From NCBI GenBank assembly GCA_036266835.1, contig DATAXD010000054.1:1-40276 (forward strand): 40,276 nt of DNA, written 5' to 3'. The DNA is from Galbitalea sp036266835. GTDB lineage: Bacteria > Actinomycetota > Actinomycetes > Actinomycetales > Microbacteriaceae. This document shows, piece after piece, positions 31,335 to 38,313 of this stretch. Position 1 is the stretch's first letter. Each line of letters starts with the position of its first letter. The notes beneath the pieces are model-generated. The model searched no databases. It saw only the letters and a program-made list of their open reading frames with translations, and was not told where the DNA came from. A program made the translations under genes and the position numbers.

Positions 31335-32972
31335 TCAGGCGCGGGCCAGGATCGAGTTCAGGTCGGCGGATGCTGGCAGCTCGCCATAAAGGTGGCCCCG
31401 GTTCTCGCCGAGACGCGAGGCGATGAAGGCATCCGATACCGCAGCCGGCGCGGTGCGTATGAGCAGCGACGCCTGAAGGCTCAGGGCGAGTTCCGCGACG
31501 AGCCTGCGGGCAAGGCGTGCCGCGGCATCCTGCTCGGATGCAGCCGCTTCGATCACGAGGGCCCGGGTCCGCATCAGGTGGGTGTCGAATTCGCGCGAGG
31601 ATCCGCTCGCCCGCGAAACCTCCGCGTCGAACGCCTCAAACGCCTCCGGTTCGCGGGCGAGCGCTCGCAGGACATCGAGCGCGATGACATTGCCGGAACC
31701 CTCCCAGATCGCCATGACCGGCTGCTCCCGGTATCGTCTCGCGAGCGGGAAGGCTTCGGTGTAGCCATTGCCGCCAAGGCACTCGAGCGCCTCGTACGCG
31801 TGCTCGGGACCGCGTTTGCAGATCCAGTACTTCGAGACCGCCGTCGCGAGTCGCCGAAAGGCGAGCTCCGTCGCATCCGCATCGGCATCGTGCGCGCGGG
31901 CCAGGCGCATCGCGGTCGCGGTCGCCGCCTCGGATTCCAGCGCCAGATCCGCGAGCACCGCAGTCATCGCGGGCTGGTCGACGAGGAGCCGACCGAAGGC
32001 CTGCCGGTGCCTGACGTGCCACGCGGCCTCGGCAACGCCCTGGCGCACACCGGCGGCCGTCCCCAGAACGCAGTCGAGTCGCGTGCGAGAGACCATCTCG
32101 ATGATGGTTCGCACGCCACGCCCTTCGTCGCCGAGCAGGAATGCGACGGTGTCGTCGAACTCCACTTCGCTGGAGGCGTTGGAGCGGTTGCCGAGCTTGT
32201 CTTTCAGTCGTTGGATGCGGAACGTGTTGCGGTTGCCATCGTCGAGCACGCGCGGGAGCAGGAAGCAGCTGAGCCCTTCCGGCGCTTGCGCCAGCACCAG
32301 AAACCCGTCGGACATCGGGGCACTGCAGAACCACTTGTGACCGGTGAGCAGATACGCGCCGTCAGATTGCAGAACCGCGCGCGTCGTGTTCGCGCGAACA
32401 TCCGAGCCGCCCTGCTTCTCGGTCATCGCCATACCGAAGAGAGCGGATGCCTTCGGCGGTTCGCCCGCGCCGCCAAGCGCACCGTCGTACTGACGGCTGA
32501 GCAGCCGCGGCATCCACTTGTCCGCCAGCGACGGTGACGCGGACACTGCGGCGGCCGCCGAATGGGTCATCGAGATCGGACAGGCGTGTCCTGGCTCGAC
32601 CTGGGCGAACAGCATGAAGGTCGCCGCTCGAGCGACGTTGGCCCCGGGCTTCGGATCCGCCCACGCGCTCGTGTGTGCCCCAGCGGCGACCGCGGCCGAG
32701 ATGATCCGCGTGTAGCTGTCGTCGTAAACGACCTCGTCGATGCGATGTCCGTAAGAATCATGGGTTCGCAATACCGGTTCAACACGGTTGGCGCGCTCGG
32801 CGTCCTTTTGGAATTCCTCGCTGCCAACCTGTCGCCCGATTACCCCGAGCTGGTCGAGCGCCCATCCGGCGTCGTACGTCGCGACCGCTTCGACGAGGGG
32901 CAGGTTGAGAGCGAACTCGTCCACTGCACCCCGCGGTGGCACCTGGTTGAAGACCTCGTGTGTCGTCGGCAT
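31335..32972 (-). CDS. aidB: AidB-like acyl-CoA dehydrogenase-family flavoprotein
   Basis: 545 residues, close to E. coli AidB (541) and longer than ordinary acyl-CoA dehydrogenases. 'AVATYDAGWALDQLGVIG', 'FMLFAQVEPGHACPISMTHSA', 'FGMAMTEKQGGSDVRANTTRA', 'LTGHKWFCSAPMSDGFLVLA', 'FRIQRLKDKLGNRSNASSEVEF' and 'CLGGNGYTEAFPLARRYREQPVMAIWEGSGNVIALDVLRAL' (in outline) are AidB hallmarks; the last carries the C-terminal DNA-binding-domain boundary. AidB protects DNA during alkylation stress, though the enzymatic reaction is unsettled. GGAGGG lies 3 nt before the ATG and TAGTCT (32993-32988) is a likely -10. Divergent from ltrA. Confidence 0.88.
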   Translation of the reverse strand: MPTTHEVFNQVPPRGAVDEFALNLPLVEAVATYDAGWALDQLGVIGRQVGSEEFQKDAERANRVEPVLRTHDSYGHRIDEVVYDDSYTRIISAAVAAGAHTSAWADPKPGANVARAATFMLFAQVEPGHACPISMTHSAAAAVSASPSLADKWMPRLLSRQYDGALGGAGEPPKASALFGMAMTEKQGGSDVRANTTRAVLQSDGAYLLTGHKWFCSAPMSDGFLVLAQAPEGLSCFLLPRVLDDGNRNTFRIQRLKDKLGNRSNASSEVEFDDTVAFLLGDEGRGVRTIIEMVSRTRLDCVLGTAAGVRQGVAEAAWHVRHRQAFGRLLVDQPAMTAVLADLALESEAATATAMRLARAHDADADATELAFRRLATAVSKYWICKRGPEHAYEALECLGGNGYTEAFPLARRYREQPVMAIWEGSGNVIALDVLRALAREPEAFEAFDAEVSRASGSSREFDTHLMRTRALVIEAAASEQDAAARLARRLVAELALSLQASLLIRTAPAAVSDAFIASRLGENRGHLYGELPASADLNSILARA

Positions 32973-33011
32973 TGACCCTCCACGATCAGACTAGAACGAC
33001 GCTCCGATCAA

Positions 33012-33017
33012 TATGCT
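33012..33017 (+). promoter_or_regulatory. Leaderless -10 element (TATGCT) of ltrA
   Basis: TATGCT lies 6 nt before the ATG at 33024. Confidence 0.5.
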
Positions 33018-33023
33018 CTAGGC

Positions 33024-34238
33024 ATGACGCTCCCGGTTCCGCGATTCCGCATCCGGACCAGGATGGCGGCGCGCGACACGGAGGAGCCGCACCGCACTTC
33101 AAGCCCTCTTGAACTGCTGTTCGACCTCACCTTCGTGGTCGCGGTTGCCCAGGTTGCCGATGAACTCGCGAAGAAGATCGACGCCGGCTTTGCGCTTCAG
33201 GGCATCGTCCCGTTCGTGATGGTCTTCTTCGCCATCTGGTGGGCCTGGCTGAACTTCACCTGGTTCGCCTCGGCATACGACTCGGATGATGTGATCTACC
33301 GGCTGCTCACCCTCCTTCAGATGGGCGGAGTGCTGGTTCTGGCCGCAGCCGTGCCGGCAGCCTTTGAACACCAGAACTACCTGGTGATGACGCTCGGCTA
33401 CGTCATCATGCGGATCGCCCTGGTCGCGCAGTGGGTGCGCGCTGCGATCGAGAATCCGGCTGGCCGCACGACAGCGGTGCGCTACGCGGTCGGAGTGACC
33501 GTGACGCAATTGCTCTGGCTCGGGCGGCTGCTTCTGCCGACCGATGCGCGGGACCAATGGTGGTCTGTCTATCTGGCGTTCGCCGTGCTGGTCGTGCTCG
33601 AGGGAATCGTGCCCTACTGGGCGGAGCGCACCGGCATGACGACCTGGCATCCGCACCACATCGCCGAGCGCTACGGGCTGTTCACGATCATCCTGCTGGG
33701 TGAGACGATTGCCGTTCTCGCAGCGGGCAACAGCGAGGTGATCACCGCGGGTGACCGGATCGGGCCGCTCATCGCCGTCGCGGTGTCGGCACTCGTGCTC
33801 ATCTTCGGGTTGTGGTGGCTGTACTTTCTTCAGCCAGCGGGTGCAGGTCTCGAAGCGCACCGCGAAGGCTCGTTCGTCTGGGGCTACGGCCACTATTTCG
33901 TGTTCGCCGGTCTCGGCGCGCTCGGCGCGGGACTGCAGGTGGTCGTCACCTTCGCGGGCGGCCACTCATCGCTCGATCCCGCAGTCGTCGTTTGGGTGGT
34001 CGCGATTCCGGTCGCCATCTATCTGGTTTCGCTCGTGGTGACCCACCTGCGAATACTCCCGGGCATAATCGTCCACGTGTGGATAATCGCGCCAACTGTT
34101 CTCCTGATTCTGCTGCTGCCACTGCTCGTGCCGACCATCGGCGCAATCCCCGTCTTCGCCCTCATCACCGTGGTCGTTGCCGGCGCGGTCGCGGCGACGC
34201 TCGCCCTTGGTCGTCGCCGATTCGGAGTCGAAGCATGA
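33024..34238 (+). CDS. ltrA: Low temperature requirement A (LtrA) family membrane protein
   Basis: 404 residues. The LtrA signature 'EEPHRTSSPLELLFDLTFVVAVAQVADEL' (in outline, residues 16-44) leads into a polytopic protein with roughly ten transmembrane helices; 'WWAWLNFTWFASAYDSDDVIYR', 'WHPHHIAERYGLFTIILLGETI' and 'GLWWLYF' are the conserved loops. LtrA was named from a Listeria mutant unable to grow in the cold; the biochemical role is unknown. The transcript appears leaderless. The stop overlaps the kynureninase start (ATGA), so the two are translationally coupled, an unusual pairing. Confidence 0.92.
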   Translation: MTLPVPRFRIRTRMAARDTEEPHRTSSPLELLFDLTFVVAVAQVADELAKKIDAGFALQGIVPFVMVFFAIWWAWLNFTWFASAYDSDDVIYRLLTLLQMGGVLVLAAAVPAAFEHQNYLVMTLGYVIMRIALVAQWVRAAIENPAGRTTAVRYAVGVTVTQLLWLGRLLLPTDARDQWWSVYLAFAVLVVLEGIVPYWAERTGMTTWHPHHIAERYGLFTIILLGETIAVLAAGNSEVITAGDRIGPLIAVAVSALVLIFGLWWLYFLQPAGAGLEAHREGSFVWGYGHYFVFAGLGALGAGLQVVVTFAGGHSSLDPAVVVWVVAIPVAIYLVSLVVTHLRILPGIIVHVWIIAPTVLLILLLPLLVPTIGAIPVFALITVVVAGAVAATLALGRRRFGVEA

Positions 34239-35425
34239 CTTCGACCGAAGAGCTGGATGCCTCGGATCCGCTCGCCCAATACACCGGCCGCTTCCTGCGT
34301 TCGAAGGACGTCGTCGCCTACCTTGACGGAAACTCGCTCGGCCGACCGCTGAAGGCATCTCGTGACCGACTCGCGTCCTTCGCCGAGACGCAGTGGGGTG
34401 AGCGTCTCATTCGAGGGTGGGACGAGCACTGGCTCGAACTGCCGGTCCGGATCGGCGATGAACTGGGGCGAGTCGCGATCGGAGCCCAACCCGGCCAGAC
34501 GACAATCGGCGACTCCACGACAGTGCTGCTCTACAAGCTCATCAGGGCCGGAGCGGCCGCCCGCCCGGGTCGCAGCGAGCTCGTGATCGATCGCGACAAC
34601 TTCCCCACCGATCGATACATCGTCGAGGGAATCGCGGGCGAGCTTGGCATGCGCGTCCACTGGATCGACGCCGACGATGCCGTGACGCCGGAGGCGGTCG
34701 CGGGGGCGGTGTCCGATGAGACCGCCGTGGTCGTTCTGAGCCACATCGCATATCGGTCGGGATACCTCACGGATGCCGCAGCCATCGCATCTGCGGCTCA
34801 CGAGGCGGGTGCGCTCATCGTGCTCGACCTCTGCCACTCGGTGGGCGTTGCACCGGTGGAGCTGGATGCCTGGAACATCGACCTGGCGGTCGGCTGTACC
34901 TACAAATATCTCAACGGGGGGCCGGGCGCCCCGGCGTTTGCTTACGTGCGCGCCGACTTGCAGCCCGAGCTGCACCAGCCGATCCAGGGCTGGATCGGTA
35001 GCGCAACTCCGTTCGAGATGGGTCAGGGATACCAGGCCGCGGCTGGGATCCGCGGTTTCCTGAGCGGCACGCCCCCCATCGTCGGAATGTTGGCGATGCA
35101 GGACATGATCGCGCTCATTGATGAGGTTGGCCTGTCGGCGGTGCGAACGAAGTCGACTGCGCTGACGACCTTCGCCATCGAGCTTGCCGATGCGCTGGTT
35201 CCGGATGCGGTGCTCGCGACGCCACGCGACCCGGGTCGTCGGGGAAGTCACATCACGATCGATCATCCGAGGTTCGCGGAACTCATGCCGCGGCTCTGGG
35301 CGCGCGGGGTGGTGCCCGACTTCAGGCGGCCATCCGGCATCCGGCTCGGACTATCGCCGCTGAGCACCACCTTCGCGGAGGTCGAAATCGGTGTTCGCGC
35401 GATAGCCGGGGAACTCGCTCGCTGA
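34235..35425 (+). CDS. kynU: Kynureninase
   Basis: 396 residues, PLP enzyme. Cleaves kynurenine to anthranilate and alanine, or the 3-hydroxy form to 3-hydroxyanthranilate. 'YLDGNSLGRPLKASRDRL', 'DNFPTDRYIVEGIA', 'LSHIAYRSGYLTDAAAIA', 'DLCHSVGVAPVELD' and the PLP lysine Lys224 in 'GCTYKYLNGGPGAPAF' are typical. The ATG at 34235 overlaps the ltrA stop; the longer frame is inside ltrA. No tryptophan dioxygenase or formamidase gene is in the window, so the rest of the pathway would lie elsewhere. Followed after 44 bp by an acyl-CoA dehydrogenase gene with its own promoter. Confidence 0.95.
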   Translation: MTSTEELDASDPLAQYTGRFLRSKDVVAYLDGNSLGRPLKASRDRLASFAETQWGERLIRGWDEHWLELPVRIGDELGRVAIGAQPGQTTIGDSTTVLLYKLIRAGAAARPGRSELVIDRDNFPTDRYIVEGIAGELGMRVHWIDADDAVTPEAVAGAVSDETAVVVLSHIAYRSGYLTDAAAIASAAHEAGALIVLDLCHSVGVAPVELDAWNIDLAVGCTYKYLNGGPGAPAFAYVRADLQPELHQPIQGWIGSATPFEMGQGYQAAAGIRGFLSGTPPIVGMLAMQDMIALIDEVGLSAVRTKSTALTTFAIELADALVPDAVLATPRDPGRRGSHITIDHPRFAELMPRLWARGVVPDFRRPSGIRLGLSPLSTTFAEVEIGVRAIAGELAR

Positions 35426-35456
35426 CCGAGGTCGAGCCGCCGGTAGCACTCTTCAC

Positions 35457-35462
35457 TAGCGT
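35457..35462 (+). promoter_or_regulatory. Leaderless -10 element (TAGCGT) of the acyl-CoA dehydrogenase
   Basis: TAGCGT lies 7 nt before the GTG at 35470. Confidence 0.45.
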
Positions 35463-35469
35463 TAGAGGG

Positions 35470-36585
35470 GTGACCGTTCTGACACCCGAGCTGCTTGAGC
35501 GCATCCGTTCTCGCGCGGCCGACTACGATTCGCGAAACGCGTTCTTCGCCGAGGATCTCGCCGAACTCAAGGCTGCCGGCTATCTCGCCCCGCGGCCGCT
35601 GCTCGAAGCAGTCCGCGACCAGCGGATGCTCGCTGCCTACGCCCCGGCGACGGCGCTTGGCATCAACATGCACCTGGTCTGGACGGGGGTCGCGCGAGTG
35701 CTGTCCGAGCGCGGCGACCACTCCCTCGACTGGGTGCTGGCGGATGCGGCAGCCGGCGAACTGTTCGCGTTCGGCAACAGCGAACCCGGCAACGACCTCG
35801 TGCTGTTCGACTCCCTCACGAAGGCCGAGCCCGGCAAGGACGGCGCATACGCGTTCACCGGCACCAAGATCTTCACCTCGCTGTCACCCGCCTGGACGCG
35901 GCTCGGAATCTTCGGTCGTGACGACTCCGACCCCGCCGCGCCAAAACTCGTGCACGGGTTCATCACGCGAGAGACCGCCGGCTGGAAGTCGCTCGATGAC
36001 TGGGACACTCTGGGCATGCGCGCCACGCAGAGCGACACGACCGTGCTCGACGGCGCAGTCGTGCCCGCCGAACGAATCGCCCGCATCCTGCCCACAGGGC
36101 CCAGCGCTGACCCGTTCATTTTCGGAATCTTCGCAAACTTCCTGTTGCTCATCGCATCCGTCTATGCGGGAATCGCCGATCGCGCGCTGGAGCTGGGTGT
36201 CGAAGCCGTGAATCGGAGGACATCGCTGAAGAACGGCGGTGCGCGGTACTCGCAAGATCCGGACATGCGCTGGCGCGTGGCGGATGCCGCCCTCGCCCTC
36301 GACGCACTGGCCCCGCAGATCGAGACGTTGGCTGCGGATGTCGACAGCCTGGTCGATCACGGAGCGTCCTGGTTCCGCAGGCTGACGGGCGTCAAGCACC
36401 GCGCAACCGAGACGGCGCGCTACGTCGTCGACCAGTCGGCACGCGTGGCCGGTGGTGGCGGCTACCGCACTTCCAGCGAGTTGGCCCGGCTGCAGCGCGA
36501 TGTCCTCGCGGGCGTCTACCACCCGAGCGACACCGAATCCGTGCACAGCACCGTCGCGACAAACCTGCTCGGCCCGCTCGCATGA
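35470..36585 (+). CDS. Acyl-CoA dehydrogenase family protein
   Basis: 371 residues. 'AFFAEDLAELKAAGYLAP', 'GELFAFGNSEPGND', 'YAFTGTKIFTSLSPAWTRLGIFGRD', 'DDWDTLGMRATQSDTTVLDGAVVP' and the C-terminal 'RYVVDQSARVAGGGGYRTSSELARLQRDVLAG' in outline fit the acyl-CoA dehydrogenase fold. The C-terminal motif resembles the DszC/HpaB-like monooxygenase side branch, so it could be a flavin-dependent oxygenase rather than a true dehydrogenase. The catalytic base is not identifiable with certainty. GTG start, probably leaderless. The gene ends 103 bp before the SGNH hydrolase. Confidence 0.85.
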   Translation: MTVLTPELLERIRSRAADYDSRNAFFAEDLAELKAAGYLAPRPLLEAVRDQRMLAAYAPATALGINMHLVWTGVARVLSERGDHSLDWVLADAAAGELFAFGNSEPGNDLVLFDSLTKAEPGKDGAYAFTGTKIFTSLSPAWTRLGIFGRDDSDPAAPKLVHGFITRETAGWKSLDDWDTLGMRATQSDTTVLDGAVVPAERIARILPTGPSADPFIFGIFANFLLLIASVYAGIADRALELGVEAVNRRTSLKNGGARYSQDPDMRWRVADAALALDALAPQIETLAADVDSLVDHGASWFRRLTGVKHRATETARYVVDQSARVAGGGGYRTSSELARLQRDVLAGVYHPSDTESVHSTVATNLLGPLA

Positions 36586-36637
36586 CTCCTGACCGTCGTC
36601 CTACTGTCGTAACTCATGCGGATTTTCGGGGTGCGCG

Positions 36638-36643
36638 TACACT
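36638..36643 (+). promoter_or_regulatory. Putative -10 element (TACACT) upstream of the SGNH esterase
   Basis: TACACT lies 5 nt before an ATG (36649) that opens a six-codon reading frame and about 45 nt before the esterase ATG. Confidence 0.4.
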
Positions 36644-36648
36644 TCCGC

Positions 36649-36669
36649 ATGATTCTGCGATCCAAATGA
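36649..36669 (+). CDS. Possible six-codon leader ORF (MILRSK)
   Basis: ATG ATT CTG CGA TCC AAA TGA immediately follows TACACT, so it could be translated from the 5' end of the transcript. It ends 19 nt before the esterase ATG. Its existence depends on the promoter call; it may be chance. Confidence 0.2.
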   Translation: MILRSK

Positions 36670-36688
36670 GAGCGTTACGAGGTTCCGC

Positions 36689-37300
36689 ATGAGTTACGAA
36701 AGAGTGCCAGGCGCGGCACGTCCCATCCTCTTCATCGGCGACAGCATCACCGACAGCGGACGACTCGACGACCCGCCCTACTACCTCGGCGACGGCTACG
36801 TGCGGATGATCGCCCAGCGCCTGCCAGACGGGCGAGTCATCAACGTGGGCATCAGCGGCAATCGCGTCGTCGACCTTCGCGATCGCTGGAGCATCGATGT
36901 CGTCAGTCAGTTCCCGGATGTCCTCAGCGTGTACGTCGGCATCAACGACACCTGGCGACGCTACGACGAGAACAATGCCACGACGGCGGCGAACTTCGAG
37001 AGGGACTATCGCGCATGCCTGTCCGAACTCGGCGGCGCGGTGTTGCTCGTTCTCATGGAGCCGTTCGTGGTTCCGGTCTTCCCAGAACAGGAGCATTGGC
37101 ACGAGGATCTCGATCCGAAGCGCGCGGTGGTGGCAAAACTGGCGGCGGAGTTCGAGGCGCGCTTCGTGCCGCTGCAATCGCTCATGTCTGCGGCCGCCGA
37201 AGAGCACGGCGCGGCCGCAATCGCCCAGGACGGCGTTCACCCGACCGAGCTCGGGCACCGCATCATCGCCGACGCCTGGCTTGAGGCGGCCGGACTCTAG
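36689..37300 (+). CDS. SGNH/GDSL-family hydrolase (esterase)
   Basis: 203 residues. All four blocks are present: Ser19 in 'FIGDSITDSG', Gly57 in 'GISGNRV', Asn86 in 'VGINDTW' and Asp181/His184 in 'QDGVHPTELGH'. There is no signal peptide, so it acts in the cytoplasm on an ester, possibly an acetylated sugar or oligosaccharide; nearby glycosidase genes make carbohydrate deacetylation attractive but unproven. GAGG lies 7 nt before the ATG. The start lies within an inverted repeat. Convergent with the dehydrogenase gene, 16 bp between stops. Confidence 0.93.
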   Translation: MSYERVPGAARPILFIGDSITDSGRLDDPPYYLGDGYVRMIAQRLPDGRVINVGISGNRVVDLRDRWSIDVVSQFPDVLSVYVGINDTWRRYDENNATTAANFERDYRACLSELGGAVLLVLMEPFVVPVFPEQEHWHEDLDPKRAVVAKLAAEFEARFVPLQSLMSAAAEEHGAAAIAQDGVHPTELGHRIIADAWLEAAGL

Positions 37301-37316
37301 CTGCGCCCCTCGGTCG

Positions 37317-38219
37317 TCAGGGCAGCACGATGTGGTCGGGCTGCTCACCCGCCGCGAGCCGTTCGAGCTGGTGCAGCACGAGTGGGTCGACGCGCGTGTT
37401 CATCGACCGCACCGCGCCGCCGAGATGCGGGCTGATGAGAGATCCCGGTAGCGACCAGAGCGGATGCCCGTCAGGCAGAGGTTCCGGATCCACAACATCC
37501 AGGGCCGCGCGCACGGCACCCGAACGCACGTGGTCGACGAGCGCATCCGTGTCCACTATTGGGCCGCGAGAAACATTGACGACGAGAGCGCCGGCGGGCA
37601 GCCGATCCAGGAACGCGGAGTCGACGAGCCCCTTCGTCTCGTCGCTCAGTGGCACGGCCAACACGACGATGTCGGCGTGGGGCAGCAGCTCGGGGAGTTC
37701 GGCGACCGAGTGGATGCCGTCGCGAGCAGTTCGCGCGACCCTCGTCAGTTCCACGCCGAACCCGGTGATGCGCTTCTCGAGTTCGCTGCCGATTCCGCCG
37801 ACTCCGATGAGCAGCAGACGTGCCCCGATCAGGCCGGGATACATGTGGCGATCCCACTTGCCCTCGACCTGCGAGCGCCCGACGGCCGGCCATCCGCGCT
37901 GGCTCGCGAGGATCAGGGTCATCGCCATCTCGGCGGTTGGTCCTTCGTGCACGCCGACGGCGTTGCTGAACGTGACTCCGGCGGGAAGAAACTCACTTGC
38001 CCCGTCATACCCGAGCGACTGGCTCTGAACGTGCCGAACCGCGCCGTCCAGACTGGCCAACGGCGCGTAAGTCACCACGTACGGAAGCACCAGAAGATCG
38101 ATCATCCGATCGAGTGGATGATCGCCCGGTCGCCACACGACGAGCTCAGTGCCGGGCGGGATCGAGGGTGCCAGGTGGTCGCGCATTGCGGCGTCGGGAA
38201 CAGCGGCGAGGAGTGTCAT
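37317..38219 (-). CDS. D-isomer 2-hydroxyacid dehydrogenase (NAD-dependent)
   Basis: 300 residues. Rossmann motif GVGGIG (139-144) and the catalytic set Arg218 ('VNVSRGPIVDTDAL'), Glu246 ('DVVDPEPLPDGHPLW') and His265 ('SLISPHLGG') are intact. Reduces 2-keto acids or oxidises D-2-hydroxyacids; the substrate (glyoxylate, hydroxypyruvate, sugar acid) is not evident. AGGAG lies 10 nt before the ATG at 38219 but only 1 nt from the ATG at 38228, so the former is chosen. The longer frame to 38417 crosses the divergent GH promoter. It shares a 94-bp divergent region with the glycosidase. Confidence 0.92.
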   Translation of the reverse strand: MTLLAAVPDAAMRDHLAPSIPPGTELVVWRPGDHPLDRMIDLLVLPYVVTYAPLASLDGAVRHVQSQSLGYDGASEFLPAGVTFSNAVGVHEGPTAEMAMTLILASQRGWPAVGRSQVEGKWDRHMYPGLIGARLLLIGVGGIGSELEKRITGFGVELTRVARTARDGIHSVAELPELLPHADIVVLAVPLSDETKGLVDSAFLDRLPAGALVVNVSRGPIVDTDALVDHVRSGAVRAALDVVDPEPLPDGHPLWSLPGSLISPHLGGAVRSMNTRVDPLVLHQLERLAAGEQPDHIVLP

Positions 38220-38262
38220 CGCTTCCATTCTCCTCTTTTGGCAGTGGTGCAGCGTCCGCGCG

Positions 38263-38285
38263 TAGACTCGTGAGAGCGCTCCCAC
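38263..38285 (+). promoter_or_regulatory. Promoter with CebR-type LacI-family operator
   Basis: TAGACT (38263-38268) is a likely -10; TTGGCA at 38238-38243 is a possible -35 with a long 19-bp spacer. TGAGAGCGCTCCCA (38271-38284) differs at one of 14 positions from TGGGAGCGCTCCCA, the known site of CebR/CelR, cellobiose-responsive repressors. It covers the expected transcription start of the downstream glycosidase. Confidence 0.7.
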
Positions 38286-38313
38286 GGCGCTACGGAAACG
38301 GGAGCAGGAACGG

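Larger units (their letters stand above)
36607..36699. repeat. 16-bp perfect inverted repeat spanning the esterase start codon
   Basis: TCGTAACTCATGCGGA (36607-36622) and its exact complement (36684-36699), which contains the ATG at 36689, are 61 nt apart. A third copy of the core, TCCGCATGA, is at 36644-36652. In a read-through transcript the arms would bury the start codon; a transcript starting near 36649 would lack the left arm. Confidence 0.75.
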
